64,000 nucleotides of DNA from Peptococcaceae bacterium BRH_c4a. Lineage in GTDB: Bacteria; Bacillota; Desulfotomaculia; Desulfotomaculales; Desulfocucumaceae. Positions within the stretch are counted from its first letter, which is position 1; each line of letters starts with the position of its first letter. The notes beneath the pieces were generated by a model that saw nothing but the letters and a program-made list of their open reading frames with translations, did not search any database and was not told the origin of the DNA. The stretch covers positions 1 through 64,000 of the forward strand of contig LADN01000089.1 of NCBI GenBank assembly GCA_000961585.1. The letters are read 5' to 3'. Of this stretch, positions 47,786 through 56,506 are shown piece by piece. Both the position numbers and the translations under genes were made by a program.

Positions 47786-49302
47786 GCCCCTACCTCCGAG
47801 CCAGCCGCCCCCATCATTAAAAGACCTACGTCTTCCGGCTTAACCTTGTCCCCTCCGGGCATTATCCCTGCAATGGAACCTTCAAACATTACACCCACCC
47901 GGTCGCACAGCTTCAGTATCTCATCCAGGTCCTCGGATATAAGTAATACAGCCGTTCCTTTGCTGCGAAGTTCCAACAGCATGCCATGAACGGCCTCGGT
48001 TGCCCCCACATCCAGCCCCCTTACCGGGTAAACCACCACCATAAGAGAAGGGTTGGCGGATATTTCCCTGGCCAGCAGAAGACGCTGCAGGTTACCTCCC
48101 GATAGCATTGCCACAGGAGATTTAAGGTCGGCCACCTTGATGCCGAAATCCTCAACCAGCCTGCCGGCTTCCCGGCCGGCGCAGCTATAATTGATAAGCC
48201 ACCTGCCGGAGTAATCCGGCTTGCGGTAATTTTTCAAAATGATATTATCCACTACCCCCAGGCCTGGAACCAGCCCTGTTCCCAGCCGGTCCTCCGGAAC
48301 ATAGCTAACCCCCAGGTCGGCTATTGATCTGGGTGAGCGGTTGGTTACATTAACACCGTTTATCATTATCTTTCCGCCGTGCACCCACCTCAGACCGGCC
48401 ACGGCCTCTGCCAGTTCCTTCTGTCCATTGCCGGCTACCCCGGCAATACCGAATATTTCCCCTTTGCATACCGAAAAGGACACCCTTTTTAGTGCCTCTC
48501 CGCCCACATCCTTCATGGCCCCCACTCCCCGAAGCTCCAGCACTGTTTCCCCGGGAGTTTCCCCGCCCCCATTGCGGGCTGGGGCCACATCCCTACCCAC
48601 CATCAGTCGGGCCAGTTTTCTTTCGGTGATGTCCTTACTGTCCAGAACTGCCGCCACCCTGCCTCCGCGCAAAACGGTGACCCGGTCAGCGGCTGAAAGC
48701 ACTTCGTTCAGTTTATGGGTGATCAGTATTACCGATCGTCCGGAAGCGGCAAATTTTTTAAGGTTTTCAAAAAGCTCCGCCGATTCCTGGGGAGTCAGCA
48801 CGGCGGTGGGCTCGTCCATAATCAGCAGATCGGACCCCCGGTAAAGCATTTTCAGTATTTCCACCCTCTGTCTTTCCCCCACCGAAATCTGGCTTACCAG
48901 GGCAGCGGGATCGACATTGAGACCGAAGCTGCGGCTTAAGCCGGCTACCTTTTCCGATAGTTTATCAAGACTGTAAAAAAAGGGCGTGCTCCAGTGACCC
49001 AGTATAATATTCTCCACCACAGTGAATTTTTCCACCAGCTTAAAGTGCTGGTGCACCATTCCAATGCCGCAGCTTATAGCATCCCTGGGGGCCCGAAGCG
49101 TCACCTCGCAGCCCCGCACCAGTATTTTACCGCTGTCGGGCCGGTACATCCCGGCCAGAATGGACATGAGAGTGCTCTTGCCCGAGCCGTTCTCCCCAAG
49201 CAAGGCGTGGATTTCACCAGGCGCCACTGAAAAATCAACGTTGTCGTTGGCAACGACTCCGGGAAACCGCTTGGTAATCCCTTTCATCTCAATAAACTTC
49301 AC
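47782..49302 (-). CDS. BMP-type ABC importer ATPase (two fused domains)
   Basis: 506 residues with two ATPase halves. Half 1: LLGENGSGKSTLMSILAG, ISVGERQRVEILKML, DLLIMDEPTAVLTP. Half 2: degenerate Walker A (FGIAGVAGNGQKELAEAVAG) and LSGGNLQRLLLAREISANPSLMVVVYPVRGLD, where Walker B Asp-Glu is replaced (VVYPVRG). One competent and one degenerate site are common in YufO/RbsA-like proteins. GTG start. Confidence 0.93.
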   Translation of the reverse strand: MKFIEMKGITKRFPGVVANDNVDFSVAPGEIHALLGENGSGKSTLMSILAGMYRPDSGKILVRGCEVTLRAPRDAISCGIGMVHQHFKLVEKFTVVENIILGHWSTPFFYSLDKLSEKVAGLSRSFGLNVDPAALVSQISVGERQRVEILKMLYRGSDLLIMDEPTAVLTPQESAELFENLKKFAASGRSVILITHKLNEVLSAADRVTVLRGGRVAAVLDSKDITERKLARLMVGRDVAPARNGGGETPGETVLELRGVGAMKDVGGEALKRVSFSVCKGEIFGIAGVAGNGQKELAEAVAGLRWVHGGKIMINGVNVTNRSPRSIADLGVSYVPEDRLGTGLVPGLGVVDNIILKNYRKPDYSGRWLINYSCAGREAGRLVEDFGIKVADLKSPVAMLSGGNLQRLLLAREISANPSLMVVVYPVRGLDVGATEAVHGMLLELRSKGTAVLLISEDLDEILKLCDRVGVMFEGSIAGIMPGGDKVKPEDVGLLMMGAAGSEVGA

Positions 49303-49375
49303 GTATATAATCCCCCATAAACCGACCGCTGACGGTTATCCCGCCAGCGGCCCTTACAGATTTTTACAAACCGGA

Positions 49376-49427
49376 TTTGGTTATTGGTTGCTGGTTAATT
49401 ACCTATTACCTACGTCCTCTCTCAGCG
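49376..49427. repeat. Repeat words at the 3' end of the BMP gene
   Basis: TTGGTTATTGGTTGCTGGTTAA and ACCTATTACC (parts) directly follow the BMP stop, read on the minus strand. Same word family as at 54.4 and 57.3 kb. Confidence 0.55.
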
Positions 49428-50549
49428 TTATTTCTTTTTGGGTATGGTTCCTTCCACGCCCTCCACGAACCAGTCAAAGCTGAGCATATCCTGGTCGGTC
49501 ATTTTCTGCCCCTCGGGCACCTTCACCGATCCGGACTGGTCCTTGACAGGTCCTGTGAATACGTCCCATTTACCGCTTAAAATAAGCTGTTTCTTATCTT
49601 CAATAATCTTCTTGACATCATCCGGCACCATGGGTCCGAAAGGCGCTATATCAACAATCTTGTCGCTCATGGAACCCCAGTACTGTTCGGACTTCCAGGT
49701 CTTCTCCCTGACGGCCTTAACGGTATTTACATAGAACGGGCCCCAGTTCCAGACCGCGGATGTCAAAACGGCCTTGGGAGCGTACTTGCTCATATCGCTG
49801 TTGTAACCTATGCCGTATTTGCCCTTTTCCTCTGCAGCCTGCATGGGGCCGGGGGTGTCCTGGTGCTGGGCTATAACATCGGAACCGGCGTCCAGCAGTG
49901 TTTTTCCGGCCTCTTTTTCAGCAGCGGGATCATACCATGTATTGGTCCATACAACCTGCACCTTGGCGTTTGGGTTGACCGCCCTCACACCCTGGGTAAA
50001 GGCATTGATCCCCCTGACCACCTCGGGAATCGGGAAGGCGGCCACGTACCCTATCTTGTTGCTCCTGGTCATTTTGCCGGCCACTATCCCCGTGAGGTAG
50101 CGGGTCTGGTATATACGGCCGAAGTATGTTCCTACATTTTTATCGGTTTTAAACCCGGAGCAGTGCATGAAGACAACATCGGGGTATTTCTTGGCCACAT
50201 TTATGGTGGGATCCATATAACCGAAGCTGGTGGCAAAAATCACCTTGTTACCCTGCTCGGCCAGTTGCGTAAGCACCCTCTCGGAATCCGCACCCTCGGG
50301 CACTGACTCAACGAAGGCGGATTTCACGTAAGGCAATTGCTTTTCCAGGTACTTTCTGCCCTCATCGTGGGCATAGGTCCACCCGGCGTCCCCCACCGGG
50401 CCCACATACATAAAGGCCACTTTGAGTTTTTCAGCATCCCCGGCGGGAGCTTTGGTTTCTTCTTTTTTGCCGCCGCAGCCGGAAACCAGCAAAGCCACCG
50501 CCAGCATCAGCACTGCCGCCAGCACCGGAAAAATTTTAAAACTCTTCAA
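49428..50549 (-). CDS. BMP family substrate-binding lipoprotein
   Basis: 373 residues. Lipoprotein signal with lipobox LLVSGC (Cys at about 25). The mature domain shows BMP/PnrA features: KVAFMYVGPVGDAGWTYAHDEGRKYLE, VIFATSFGYMDPTINVAKKYPDVVFMH, GTYFGRIYQTRYLTGIVAGKMT and DVIAQHQDTPGPMQAAEEKG. Family members bind purine nucleosides or other small molecules; the BMP fold is certain, the ligand is not. First gene of the importer operon. I see no purine riboswitch in its leader (50550-50750), only a tandem TTGAATAAAAAAAGA direct repeat. Confidence 0.92.
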   Translation of the reverse strand: MKSFKIFPVLAAVLMLAVALLVSGCGGKKEETKAPAGDAEKLKVAFMYVGPVGDAGWTYAHDEGRKYLEKQLPYVKSAFVESVPEGADSERVLTQLAEQGNKVIFATSFGYMDPTINVAKKYPDVVFMHCSGFKTDKNVGTYFGRIYQTRYLTGIVAGKMTRSNKIGYVAAFPIPEVVRGINAFTQGVRAVNPNAKVQVVWTNTWYDPAAEKEAGKTLLDAGSDVIAQHQDTPGPMQAAEEKGKYGIGYNSDMSKYAPKAVLTSAVWNWGPFYVNTVKAVREKTWKSEQYWGSMSDKIVDIAPFGPMVPDDVKKIIEDKKQLILSGKWDVFTGPVKDQSGSVKVPEGQKMTDQDMLSFDWFVEGVEGTIPKKK

Positions 50550-50755
50550 CTCTTACCCCTCCTTTAAAAATCTCAATCTTTTTTTATTCAATCTTTTTTT
50601 ATTCAATGCAGGCGGCGGAAATCCTCCCGGTCAGCACTAAACTTGGCTATAAACAATTGATCGACTTTTGATCCCAGAAGGTTGTAGAAAAAATAAGATT
50701 TGTTTTATGCCTTGAATGATTATCTCCCCTTTCCAAAGAACCTTAACTATAAAAA

Positions 50756-51126
50756 AACGCCCTGACGGGCGTTGCCGTCTTGCAGACGGCGGAATCCAGG
50801 AGCCAGGAGCCAGAATCCAGAATGGTGACAGGCTGCCTTAAAAGCGACCCTCAAGAGACCCCACAGCGACATGCAGTGAGGGGGAGTGATTTGAGTCCGT
50901 GCGGAATGTACCGGAGGCTGCTACTGTCTCTTAACGACCGAGCCTACGGAATGCCGAGCCGGCTGCAGGACGCAGCCGGAAGCCGGAATCGACGCAAGGA
51001 TGCGGCGTTGGAGGCGGTCGGCATTCCGTTGGCGACCGAGTTTAGAGACAGTTGCAGCCGGAGGTTATGCAGGCCGGACTTAAATCGCTCCGCCTACCCA
51101 TTAGCGACAATGCAGCGACCCTCAAG
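50756..51126 (+). repeat. Long palindromic repeat, copy A
   Basis: It begins with the hairpin AACGCCCTGACGGGCG and a CAGGAGCCAGAAT word. Then GCGACATGCAGTGAGGGGGA leads into an imperfect palindrome with ~75-base arms (about 50883-50960 and 51013-51093) around inner hairpins such as GGCTGC-AGGAC-GCAGCC. It ends at GCGACCCTCAAG. Over the central ~240 bases I find only two differences from the inverted copy at 57810-58140. The 51127-51257 remainder holds further GCGACCCC words and no gene I can support. Confidence 0.88.
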
Positions 51127-51257
51127 TGACCCCGGAGCGACCCCAGAAAAACTCTGGGCTTGCATAAAAATGCTTTGGCGATTTAGCGCTTTAGCACTTT
51201 AATATGGCATATACTTTCCTAAGCGATAAAAAACAGGACAGTTGATTGGACAACTAG

Positions 51258-51304
51258 ATAAATACCTGCTGCAGACGGCGGCAGGTATTTATTTTAAATT
51301 TTAA
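51258..51304 (+). terminator. Hairpin upstream of the exporter operon
   Basis: AAATACCTGC, loop TGCAGACGGCG, GCAGGTATTT followed by ATTTTAAATTTT. It looks like an intrinsic terminator that isolates the operon from the repeat region. Confidence 0.6.
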
Positions 51305-51342
51305 TGTTGTAACCAGTTAATAGCAGTGTTATTATGATACCA

Positions 51343-51372
51343 GGTAAACTTTATGCGTTTCTTTAGTTTACC
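51343..51372. promoter_or_regulatory. Candidate operator for the exporter operon
   Basis: Perfect 8-bp inverted arms GGTAAACT and AGTTTACC separated by 14 bases, 28 bases upstream of the hlyD start. The operon ends with a tetR gene, so this is a reasonable autoregulatory TetR site (inference). Confidence 0.5.
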
Positions 51373-51399
51373 TTAATGCCTAATTAATTTGTCGGGGGT

Positions 51400-52386
51400 A
51401 TGGCTGTGAAAAAGAAAATATTGGCACTGGCATTTATGGTGATGGTGATATCCGCATCGTACTGGGGCTACACCAGGTACGCCTCCGATAAGCCCAGGGG
51501 CATCCAGGTCAGCGGAACCATTGAGGCCACCGAGGTCAACCTGACTGCCAGGGTGCCCGGACCGCTGGAATTTGTATCGGTCAAGCAGGGGGATAATGTT
51601 AGAAAAAACCAGCTTGTGGCCAGGATTAGCCGTAATGACCTGGTGGCCCAGAAAGAAAGGGATTCCCTGTCGGTTCAGAAGGCTGAGGCCCAGCTTTCAG
51701 ACCTGGTCTCGGGGGCCCGGGAACAGGAAATCAGTGATGCCCGGGCAGCGGTGAGTACCGCCCAGGTGAGCTACGACAAAGCAAATACCGATTACCAAAG
51801 GGCCCTGGCCCTCCGCCAGAGCGGGGCCATGTCTGACGCCGACCTGGAAAAGGCTGAAACCGCCCTTAAGCTTTCCAAAAATCAGACGGACTCGGCCCAG
51901 TCAAGGCTAAGCCTTATAGAATCGGGCAGCCGGCCTGATCAGGTCAGGGCCGCCGGGATTGAGCTGGAAAGGAACAAGGCCGTTCTCAAGGCCTCGGAAG
52001 CAATACTGGACGACACTGTAATAAACAGCCCCATCGACGGAACGGTGGTTACCAGAAATTACGAGCCAGGCGAATTCGTCCCGGCGGGAGCCCCTGTGGT
52101 GACGGTGGCCAACCTGAGCGACATGTGGATAAGGGTATACGTACCCACTGATGATCTCCCCTGGACAAAACTGGGCCAGCAGGTTAGTTTTACAGTTAGC
52201 GGCTTGGCAGAACAGTTCAGTGGAATAATAGTGGAAATTTCCCCCAAGGGGGAGTTTACCCCCAAGAGCATTCAGACCAGGCTGGAAAGAACCAACATAG
52301 TATACGCCGTAAAGGTCAGAATAGATAACCCAAACGGCATTTTCAAGCCCGGGATGCCGGCGGATGTGACTATACCTAACAGGTAA
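51400..52386 (+). CDS. HlyD/membrane fusion subunit of an ABC exporter
   Basis: 328 residues (GTG 51406 is an alternative start with GGGGG at better spacing). One N-terminal membrane anchor (ILALAFMVMVISASYWGY). A lipoyl-like half is GTIEATEVNLTARVPGPLEFVSVKQGDNVRKNQLVA, followed by a long alpha-helical hairpin (about 75-180), the second lipoyl half DDTVINSPIDGTVVTRNYEPGEFVPAGAPVVTV, and a beta-barrel domain. It resembles YbhG of the YbhGFSR exporter. It precedes two ATPases, a permease and TetR. Confidence 0.9.
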   Translation: MAVKKKILALAFMVMVISASYWGYTRYASDKPRGIQVSGTIEATEVNLTARVPGPLEFVSVKQGDNVRKNQLVARISRNDLVAQKERDSLSVQKAEAQLSDLVSGAREQEISDARAAVSTAQVSYDKANTDYQRALALRQSGAMSDADLEKAETALKLSKNQTDSAQSRLSLIESGSRPDQVRAAGIELERNKAVLKASEAILDDTVINSPIDGTVVTRNYEPGEFVPAGAPVVTVANLSDMWIRVYVPTDDLPWTKLGQQVSFTVSGLAEQFSGIIVEISPKGEFTPKSIQTRLERTNIVYAVKVRIDNPNGIFKPGMPADVTIPNR

Positions 52387-52403
52387 GCCATTACTGTCGG
52401 AAT

Positions 52404-52586
52404 ACAGGAGTCAGAACTCAAACCCCCATGCCGCAAGGTACTGCGGCACCACGGAGGATGACAAAAATCTGAACTACCAGAGAGAACATGGATTGCAATT
52501 GAAATTTGACGCCCAATTAACTTGCGCAATTAAGCAAGCAAATGAGGAATACCCTGACCATTCTGACTCCTGTCTCCTGTATTCTG
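52404..52586. repeat. Short element with inverted CAGGAGTCAGAA ends inside the exporter operon
   Basis: Left end ACAGGAGTCAGAA, right end ATTCTGACTCCTGTCTCCTG. Inside, near the right end, is AAGCAAGCAAATGAGGAATACC, a relative of the sequence at 56423. It fills most of the 226 bases between the hlyD and ATPase genes and holds no convincing gene. The frame through it into the ATPase gene is fortuitous. Confidence 0.75.
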
Positions 52587-52612
52587 CCCTTTTCGGGAAG
52601 GCTGGTGATTTT

Positions 52613-53518
52613 ATGATTAACATTAACGGGCTGACCAAAAAGTTCGGCCGGATAGCCACAGTAAACGATGTCACAATGAGGGTGGGCCGTGGAGAAATAT
52701 TTGGCCTGGTGGGTCCCGACGGGGCCGGAAAAACAACTCTGATTCGCATGCTGTGCGGGATAATTACCCCCAGCGGGGGGACCGTGACTCTGCTGGGAGA
52801 TTCCAGCCATAACGGGCGGTCAAAGTCCCACATAGGCTACATGCCCCAGAGATTCAGCCTTTACGGTGATTTGACGGTTATGGAGAATATAAATTTTTTC
52901 GGCCGAATGTATGATCTGGATAAAAACACCACCGGGCAAAGAGCCTCTGAATTACTGGAAATAACCAACCTTACCGGGTTTAAATCAAGACTTGCCGATA
53001 ACCTCTCCGGGGGAATGAAGCAGAAACTGGCCCTTACTTGCGCTCTGCTCTCCAGGCCGGATCTCATTATACTGGATGAGCCCACCTTCGGGGTGGACCC
53101 GGAATCAAGGAAGGAATTCTGGAAAATTCTTTACCGACTGAACAAGGATGGTGTGACCATACTGGTATCCACTTCATATATGGACGAAGCCGAGCTGTGC
53201 AAAAAGGTGGCCATCATGAACGAGGGAAAACTGGTGGCGGTGGATTCACCGGCTAGCTTTAAAAAAAATTTTGCTTATAAAATACTGGAGCTCAATGCCG
53301 ATATTAAGGAGCCTGAATTCCTGGGGACTCTTCCGGGGATTCTGGACGCCGACTTTTTCGGAGACAGGTACCATATAAGAGTGGCCGAAGCTAACAGCGG
53401 AATGAAAATAATAACTGACTCACTGGTTAGCCGGGGAATTGAAATAACCCTGCTGAGGGAGGTTCCTCCCACCATCGAGGACATCTTTGTGGCCCTGGTC
53501 GAAAGGGAGGCGGTGTAG
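52613..53518 (+). CDS. ABC exporter ATPase 1
   Basis: 301 residues from ATG 52613 (MININGLTKKFG, the family start). Walker A LVGPDGAGKTTLIRMLCG, Q-loop YMPQRFSLYGDLTV, signature NLSGGMKQKLALTCALLSRPDLIILDEPTFGVDP with Walker B, and H-loop replaced: ILVSTSYMDEAE has Ser-Tyr where His is usual. The C-terminal ~80 residues are a DUF4162-like extension. It corresponds to the first half of the YbhF double ATPase. Confidence 0.92.
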   Translation: MININGLTKKFGRIATVNDVTMRVGRGEIFGLVGPDGAGKTTLIRMLCGIITPSGGTVTLLGDSSHNGRSKSHIGYMPQRFSLYGDLTVMENINFFGRMYDLDKNTTGQRASELLEITNLTGFKSRLADNLSGGMKQKLALTCALLSRPDLIILDEPTFGVDPESRKEFWKILYRLNKDGVTILVSTSYMDEAELCKKVAIMNEGKLVAVDSPASFKKNFAYKILELNADIKEPEFLGTLPGILDADFFGDRYHIRVAEANSGMKIITDSLVSRGIEITLLREVPPTIEDIFVALVEREAV

Positions 53519-54427
53519 TTGGAATACGTGGTCACCACCAGCAACCTGACCAGAAAATTCGGGGAGTTTACCGCTGTTAAAGACCTCACCATAAACATAA
53601 AACGGGGAGAAATATACGGCTTCCTGGGTCCCAACGGGTCCGGAAAATCCACCACAATCAGGATGCTTTGCGGCATTCTGGAACCCACCTCGGGATCAGG
53701 ATCGGTACTGGGCTACGACCTGGCCAGGGACCCGGAAAGAATAAAGAAAAAAATAGGGTACATGTCGCAGAAATTCAGTCTTTATGATGACCTCACTGTG
53801 TATGAAAATCTGAACTTTTACTCAGGGCTTTACGGAATTCCGCGCAGGGAAAAAACCGGCAGGATAAATGAGATGATTGCCATGGCCGGGCTCACCGGGA
53901 GAGAAAAAGAACTGACGGCCAATCTTGGCGGAGGGCTCAGGCAGAGGCTGGCCCTGGGCTGCGCCATCATCTCCAGGCCGGCCATACTTTTCCTTGACGA
54001 GCCCACCAGCGGTGTGAGCCCCAGCAGCCGAAGGATGTTTTTTAAAATAATACGGGATCTTTCCAGGGAGGGAACCACCGTTATGGTCACCACCCATTTC
54101 ATGGATGAGGCTGAAAGGTGCCATAACATCGCCTTTATTTCCAGCGGTCAGCTTATTGCCAATGACACCCCCGGAAATCTGAAAAGAAATGTGATCACCG
54201 GCTGCATGGTGGAGATGGAAATTGATGACCCCTTAAATCATATCCAGCATCTGGAGAGCCTTCCCTTCGTCAGGGAGTGCTCGGTCCACGGCGCCGCCTT
54301 GCACATACTGCTGGACAGCCGGGACAAAATCAGTAGTCTGGAGGAATTTACCGGCTTCCCGGCGGTGGAGATTACGCCAACCCTGGAAGATGTGTTTATA
54401 TCACTATCCAAAGCCCACCGACAGTGA
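53519..54427 (+). CDS. ABC exporter ATPase 2
   Basis: 302 residues. TTG start directly after the previous stop, with GGGAGG 8 bases upstream. Walker A FLGPNGSGKSTTIRMLCG, signature-like NLGGGLRQRLALGCAIISRPAILFLDEPTSGVSP (LGGG instead of LSGG) and H-loop VTTHFMDEAERC. It corresponds to the second half of YbhF-type ATPases. The stop codon overlaps a 22-bp repeat that occurs again, inverted, at 57348-57369. Confidence 0.92.
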   Translation: MEYVVTTSNLTRKFGEFTAVKDLTINIKRGEIYGFLGPNGSGKSTTIRMLCGILEPTSGSGSVLGYDLARDPERIKKKIGYMSQKFSLYDDLTVYENLNFYSGLYGIPRREKTGRINEMIAMAGLTGREKELTANLGGGLRQRLALGCAIISRPAILFLDEPTSGVSPSSRRMFFKIIRDLSREGTTVMVTTHFMDEAERCHNIAFISSGQLIANDTPGNLKRNVITGCMVEMEIDDPLNHIQHLESLPFVRECSVHGAALHILLDSRDKISSLEEFTGFPAVEITPTLEDVFISLSKAHRQ

Positions 54428-54533
54428 AAGATTGGTCGTTGGTTGTACGTTATTGGCCCACTACCTAACGCTTATCACCAATACCAATTACCTATAACCT
54501 ATAACCTATAACCTATAACCTATAACCAATTAC
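54424..54533. repeat. 22-bp repeat and tandem CTATAAC heptamers
   Basis: Bases 54424-54445 (GTGAAAGATTGGTCGTTGG...) recur as a perfect inverted copy at 57348-57369. Five exact CTATAAC heptamers in tandem follow at 54492-54526, with ACCAATTACC words around them. The stop TGA of ATPase 2 lies inside the 22-mer. No gene is seen between 54428 and 54610. Confidence 0.8.
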
Positions 54534-54610
54534 CCATCCTTCGGATGATGTTAAAAAAATTGGGATCACCTTTATGAGGCAGTCCCTACAAGAAAGGGCA
54601 GGTGTTAGCC

Positions 54611-55720
54611 ATGAACAGGCTGCTGGCCATGCTGCAAAAGGAATTTCTTCAGATGTTCAGGGACCGGCTGACGATAGGAATGATATTCATGCTGCCCCTG
54701 GTGCAGCTTCTTCTCTTCGGCTATGCCATACAAACCGAGGTAAAGCATATTCCCACGGTGGTTTTCGACCAGTCACTGTCCAGCGACAGCCGGGAGCTTC
54801 TTGACGCCTTCAAGGCCTCGGGCTACTTCGATGTAACCCATGTGGCGGGAAGTTACCGGGAGGTAACTGAAATGATTGACAGCGGCAGGGCCAAGGTGGG
54901 AATGGTTTTCCCTCCGGACTTTGCGGTCAGTCTCAAAAGGGGTGAGTCCGCAGCGGTGCAGGTACTGGTGGACGCCAGCGACAGCATGGTGGCCTCTTCC
55001 ACCATAGCCACCGCCAGCTCCATTGGTCTCCTTAAATCACAAAATATAATAGCCCAAAAGGCCGGTGTTATAGAGCCACCCTATGATATCAGGGTGCGCC
55101 CCTGGTATAACCCGGACGGGATAACGGCCTATTACATGGTGCCAGCCATACTGGGGATAATTGTCACCATGACCATGGTGATGATGACCTCCATGTCCAT
55201 AGTCAGGGAAAGAGAGAGGGGGACCCTGGAACAGCTCATTGTAACCCCCATCAGGCCCTATGAGCTGATGATAGGCAAAATAATCCCCAACATCGCCCTG
55301 GGTTATTCCCAGATAACTGTGGCCCTTCTGGTAGGAAGCCTGGTGTTCAATGTGCCCATACGGGGCAGCCTGCTGGAGCTTTACCTGCTGACCCTATTCT
55401 TTATCACAGCATCCCTTGGTATCGGTATACTTATTTCAAATATAGCAAAAAATCAGATGCAGGCCTTCCAGATGTCTTTTTTCGTCCTGCTCCCCAGCAT
55501 ACTGCTGTCCGGGTTCCTTTTTCCCCGGGAGGCAATGCCGCTGGCGGTACAGTATATCGGCAACATTATACCTCTGACCTATTATCTGGTGATCATCCGG
55601 GGAATAGTTTTAAAAGGGATCGGCTTTAGCTACCTTATTCCCCAGGTTACGGCGCTGCTGGTTTTTTCTTTGGTACTGTTGGCCATAAGCATTGCCAAGT
55701 TTAAGAAAAAGATTGCTTAG
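54611..55720 (+). CDS. ABC-2 type exporter permease
   Basis: 369 residues from ATG 54611 (MNRLLAMLQKEFLQMFRDRL; GTG 54602 is an alternative). First membrane segment IGMIFMLPLVQLLLFGYAIQT, a large extracytoplasmic loop (about 45-175), then five C-terminal membrane segments starting YYMVPAILGIIVTMTMVMMTSMSIVRERERGTLEQL, which carries the ABC-2 ERERGTLEQL motif. YbhS/YbhR-like. Only one permease is present here, so a homodimer is likely. Confidence 0.92.
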   Translation: MNRLLAMLQKEFLQMFRDRLTIGMIFMLPLVQLLLFGYAIQTEVKHIPTVVFDQSLSSDSRELLDAFKASGYFDVTHVAGSYREVTEMIDSGRAKVGMVFPPDFAVSLKRGESAAVQVLVDASDSMVASSTIATASSIGLLKSQNIIAQKAGVIEPPYDIRVRPWYNPDGITAYYMVPAILGIIVTMTMVMMTSMSIVRERERGTLEQLIVTPIRPYELMIGKIIPNIALGYSQITVALLVGSLVFNVPIRGSLLELYLLTLFFITASLGIGILISNIAKNQMQAFQMSFFVLLPSILLSGFLFPREAMPLAVQYIGNIIPLTYYLVIIRGIVLKGIGFSYLIPQVTALLVFSLVLLAISIAKFKKKIA

Positions 55721-55744
55721 GCCGTAACTTTTGAAAGGGTGATA

Positions 55745-56380
55745 ATGGTTATGAACATGAAAGATAGAATACTGACCGGCTTCAGGGATCTTTCCGTTTT
55801 AGCGGGTTTTCATGGAGCCACCATGGATGAGCTTTCATTTCGAACCGGAATTAGCAAGAGAACAATTTACCGTTACTTCAAAAGCAAGGATGAATTGGTC
55901 AATGCGGTGGCGGATGATTTTATGGCCCAAACAGAACAGCACGTAAACACCGTTCTGGCCTCTGAGGGGAATCCGGTGGAGAAAATAGGCATTTTAATCA
56001 GCACGATGTTTCAGCAGTTGAAATTCCTAAACCCTTTAATCATGAGGGATATACAGAAATACTACCCCCATATATGGAGCCGCATTGAGGCTTTTCGCGC
56101 CCGTAAGATACGGTCCGTTATTGAAAACATGCTGTTGGCCGAATCCCGGCAGGGTTATTTTAGAGAGACCATTCCCGCAGTATTTATGACCGCTATCCTG
56201 TCCAGCATCAGAGATGTGGTTAACCCCGCCTTCATTCTGGAGAACGGCCTGACCGTGGAAAAAACAGCAAAAACAGTGTTTGAAATTTTTATGTACGGTA
56301 TAGTAGCCGACGAGGCCAGAAAAAATAGCAGCCCTTTGGGCTGCGGGAATCCAGAAACCAGAAGCCAGGAGTCAGAATAA
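55745..56380 (+). CDS. TetR family transcriptional regulator
   Basis: 211 residues from ATG 55745 (GAAAGGG 8 bases upstream; in-frame starts at 55739-55757). The N-terminal HTH is GFHGATMDELSFRTGISKRTIYRYFKSKDELVNAV; the C-terminal ligand domain is helical. It is the last gene of the exporter operon, so likely its repressor. The final ~10 residues (NPETRSQESE) and the TAA are encoded by a repeat of the CAGGAGTCAGAAT family, so the natural C-terminus was replaced or extended by a repeat insertion. Confidence 0.9.
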   Translation: MVMNMKDRILTGFRDLSVLAGFHGATMDELSFRTGISKRTIYRYFKSKDELVNAVADDFMAQTEQHVNTVLASEGNPVEKIGILISTMFQQLKFLNPLIMRDIQKYYPHIWSRIEAFRARKIRSVIENMLLAESRQGYFRETIPAVFMTAILSSIRDVVNPAFILENGLTVEKTAKTVFEIFMYGIVADEARKNSSPLGCGNPETRSQESE

Positions 56381-56463
56381 TGACAGCATACCTTTGAAAT
56401 ATAACCCAACTAAATTACACAAAAAGCAAGCTTATTAGGAATACCCGGACATTCTGACTCCTA
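56348..56463. repeat. Short element with CAGGAGTCAGAAT ends at the tetR 3' end
   Basis: Left end AGCCAGGAGTCAGAATAATG, right end ATTCTGACTCCTAACG. The segment from AAGCAAGC to ATTCTGACTCC (56423-56461) resembles 52531-52569. The left part overlaps tetR coding sequence. Confidence 0.75.
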
Positions 56464-56506
56464 ACGTTAAAGCATTTTATAAAAAAATGAACGGGAGATG
56501 ACTTCC

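Noticed and set aside
50550-50750. Possible purine or other riboswitch before the BMP importer
   Set aside because: I could not find the conserved junction and loop bases of purine or other common riboswitches; only AT-rich sequence with a tandem 15-base repeat is seen.
50780-51202. Open frame of 140 codons through palindromic repeat copy A
   Set aside because: The matching 79-codon frame exists in copy B only because the DNA is nearly identical. The frame runs through both palindrome arms and has no family resemblance or ribosome site.
54484-54533. Tandem CTATAAC array considered as a CRISPR array
   Set aside because: Five head-to-tail heptamers with no spacers and no cas genes anywhere in the window.
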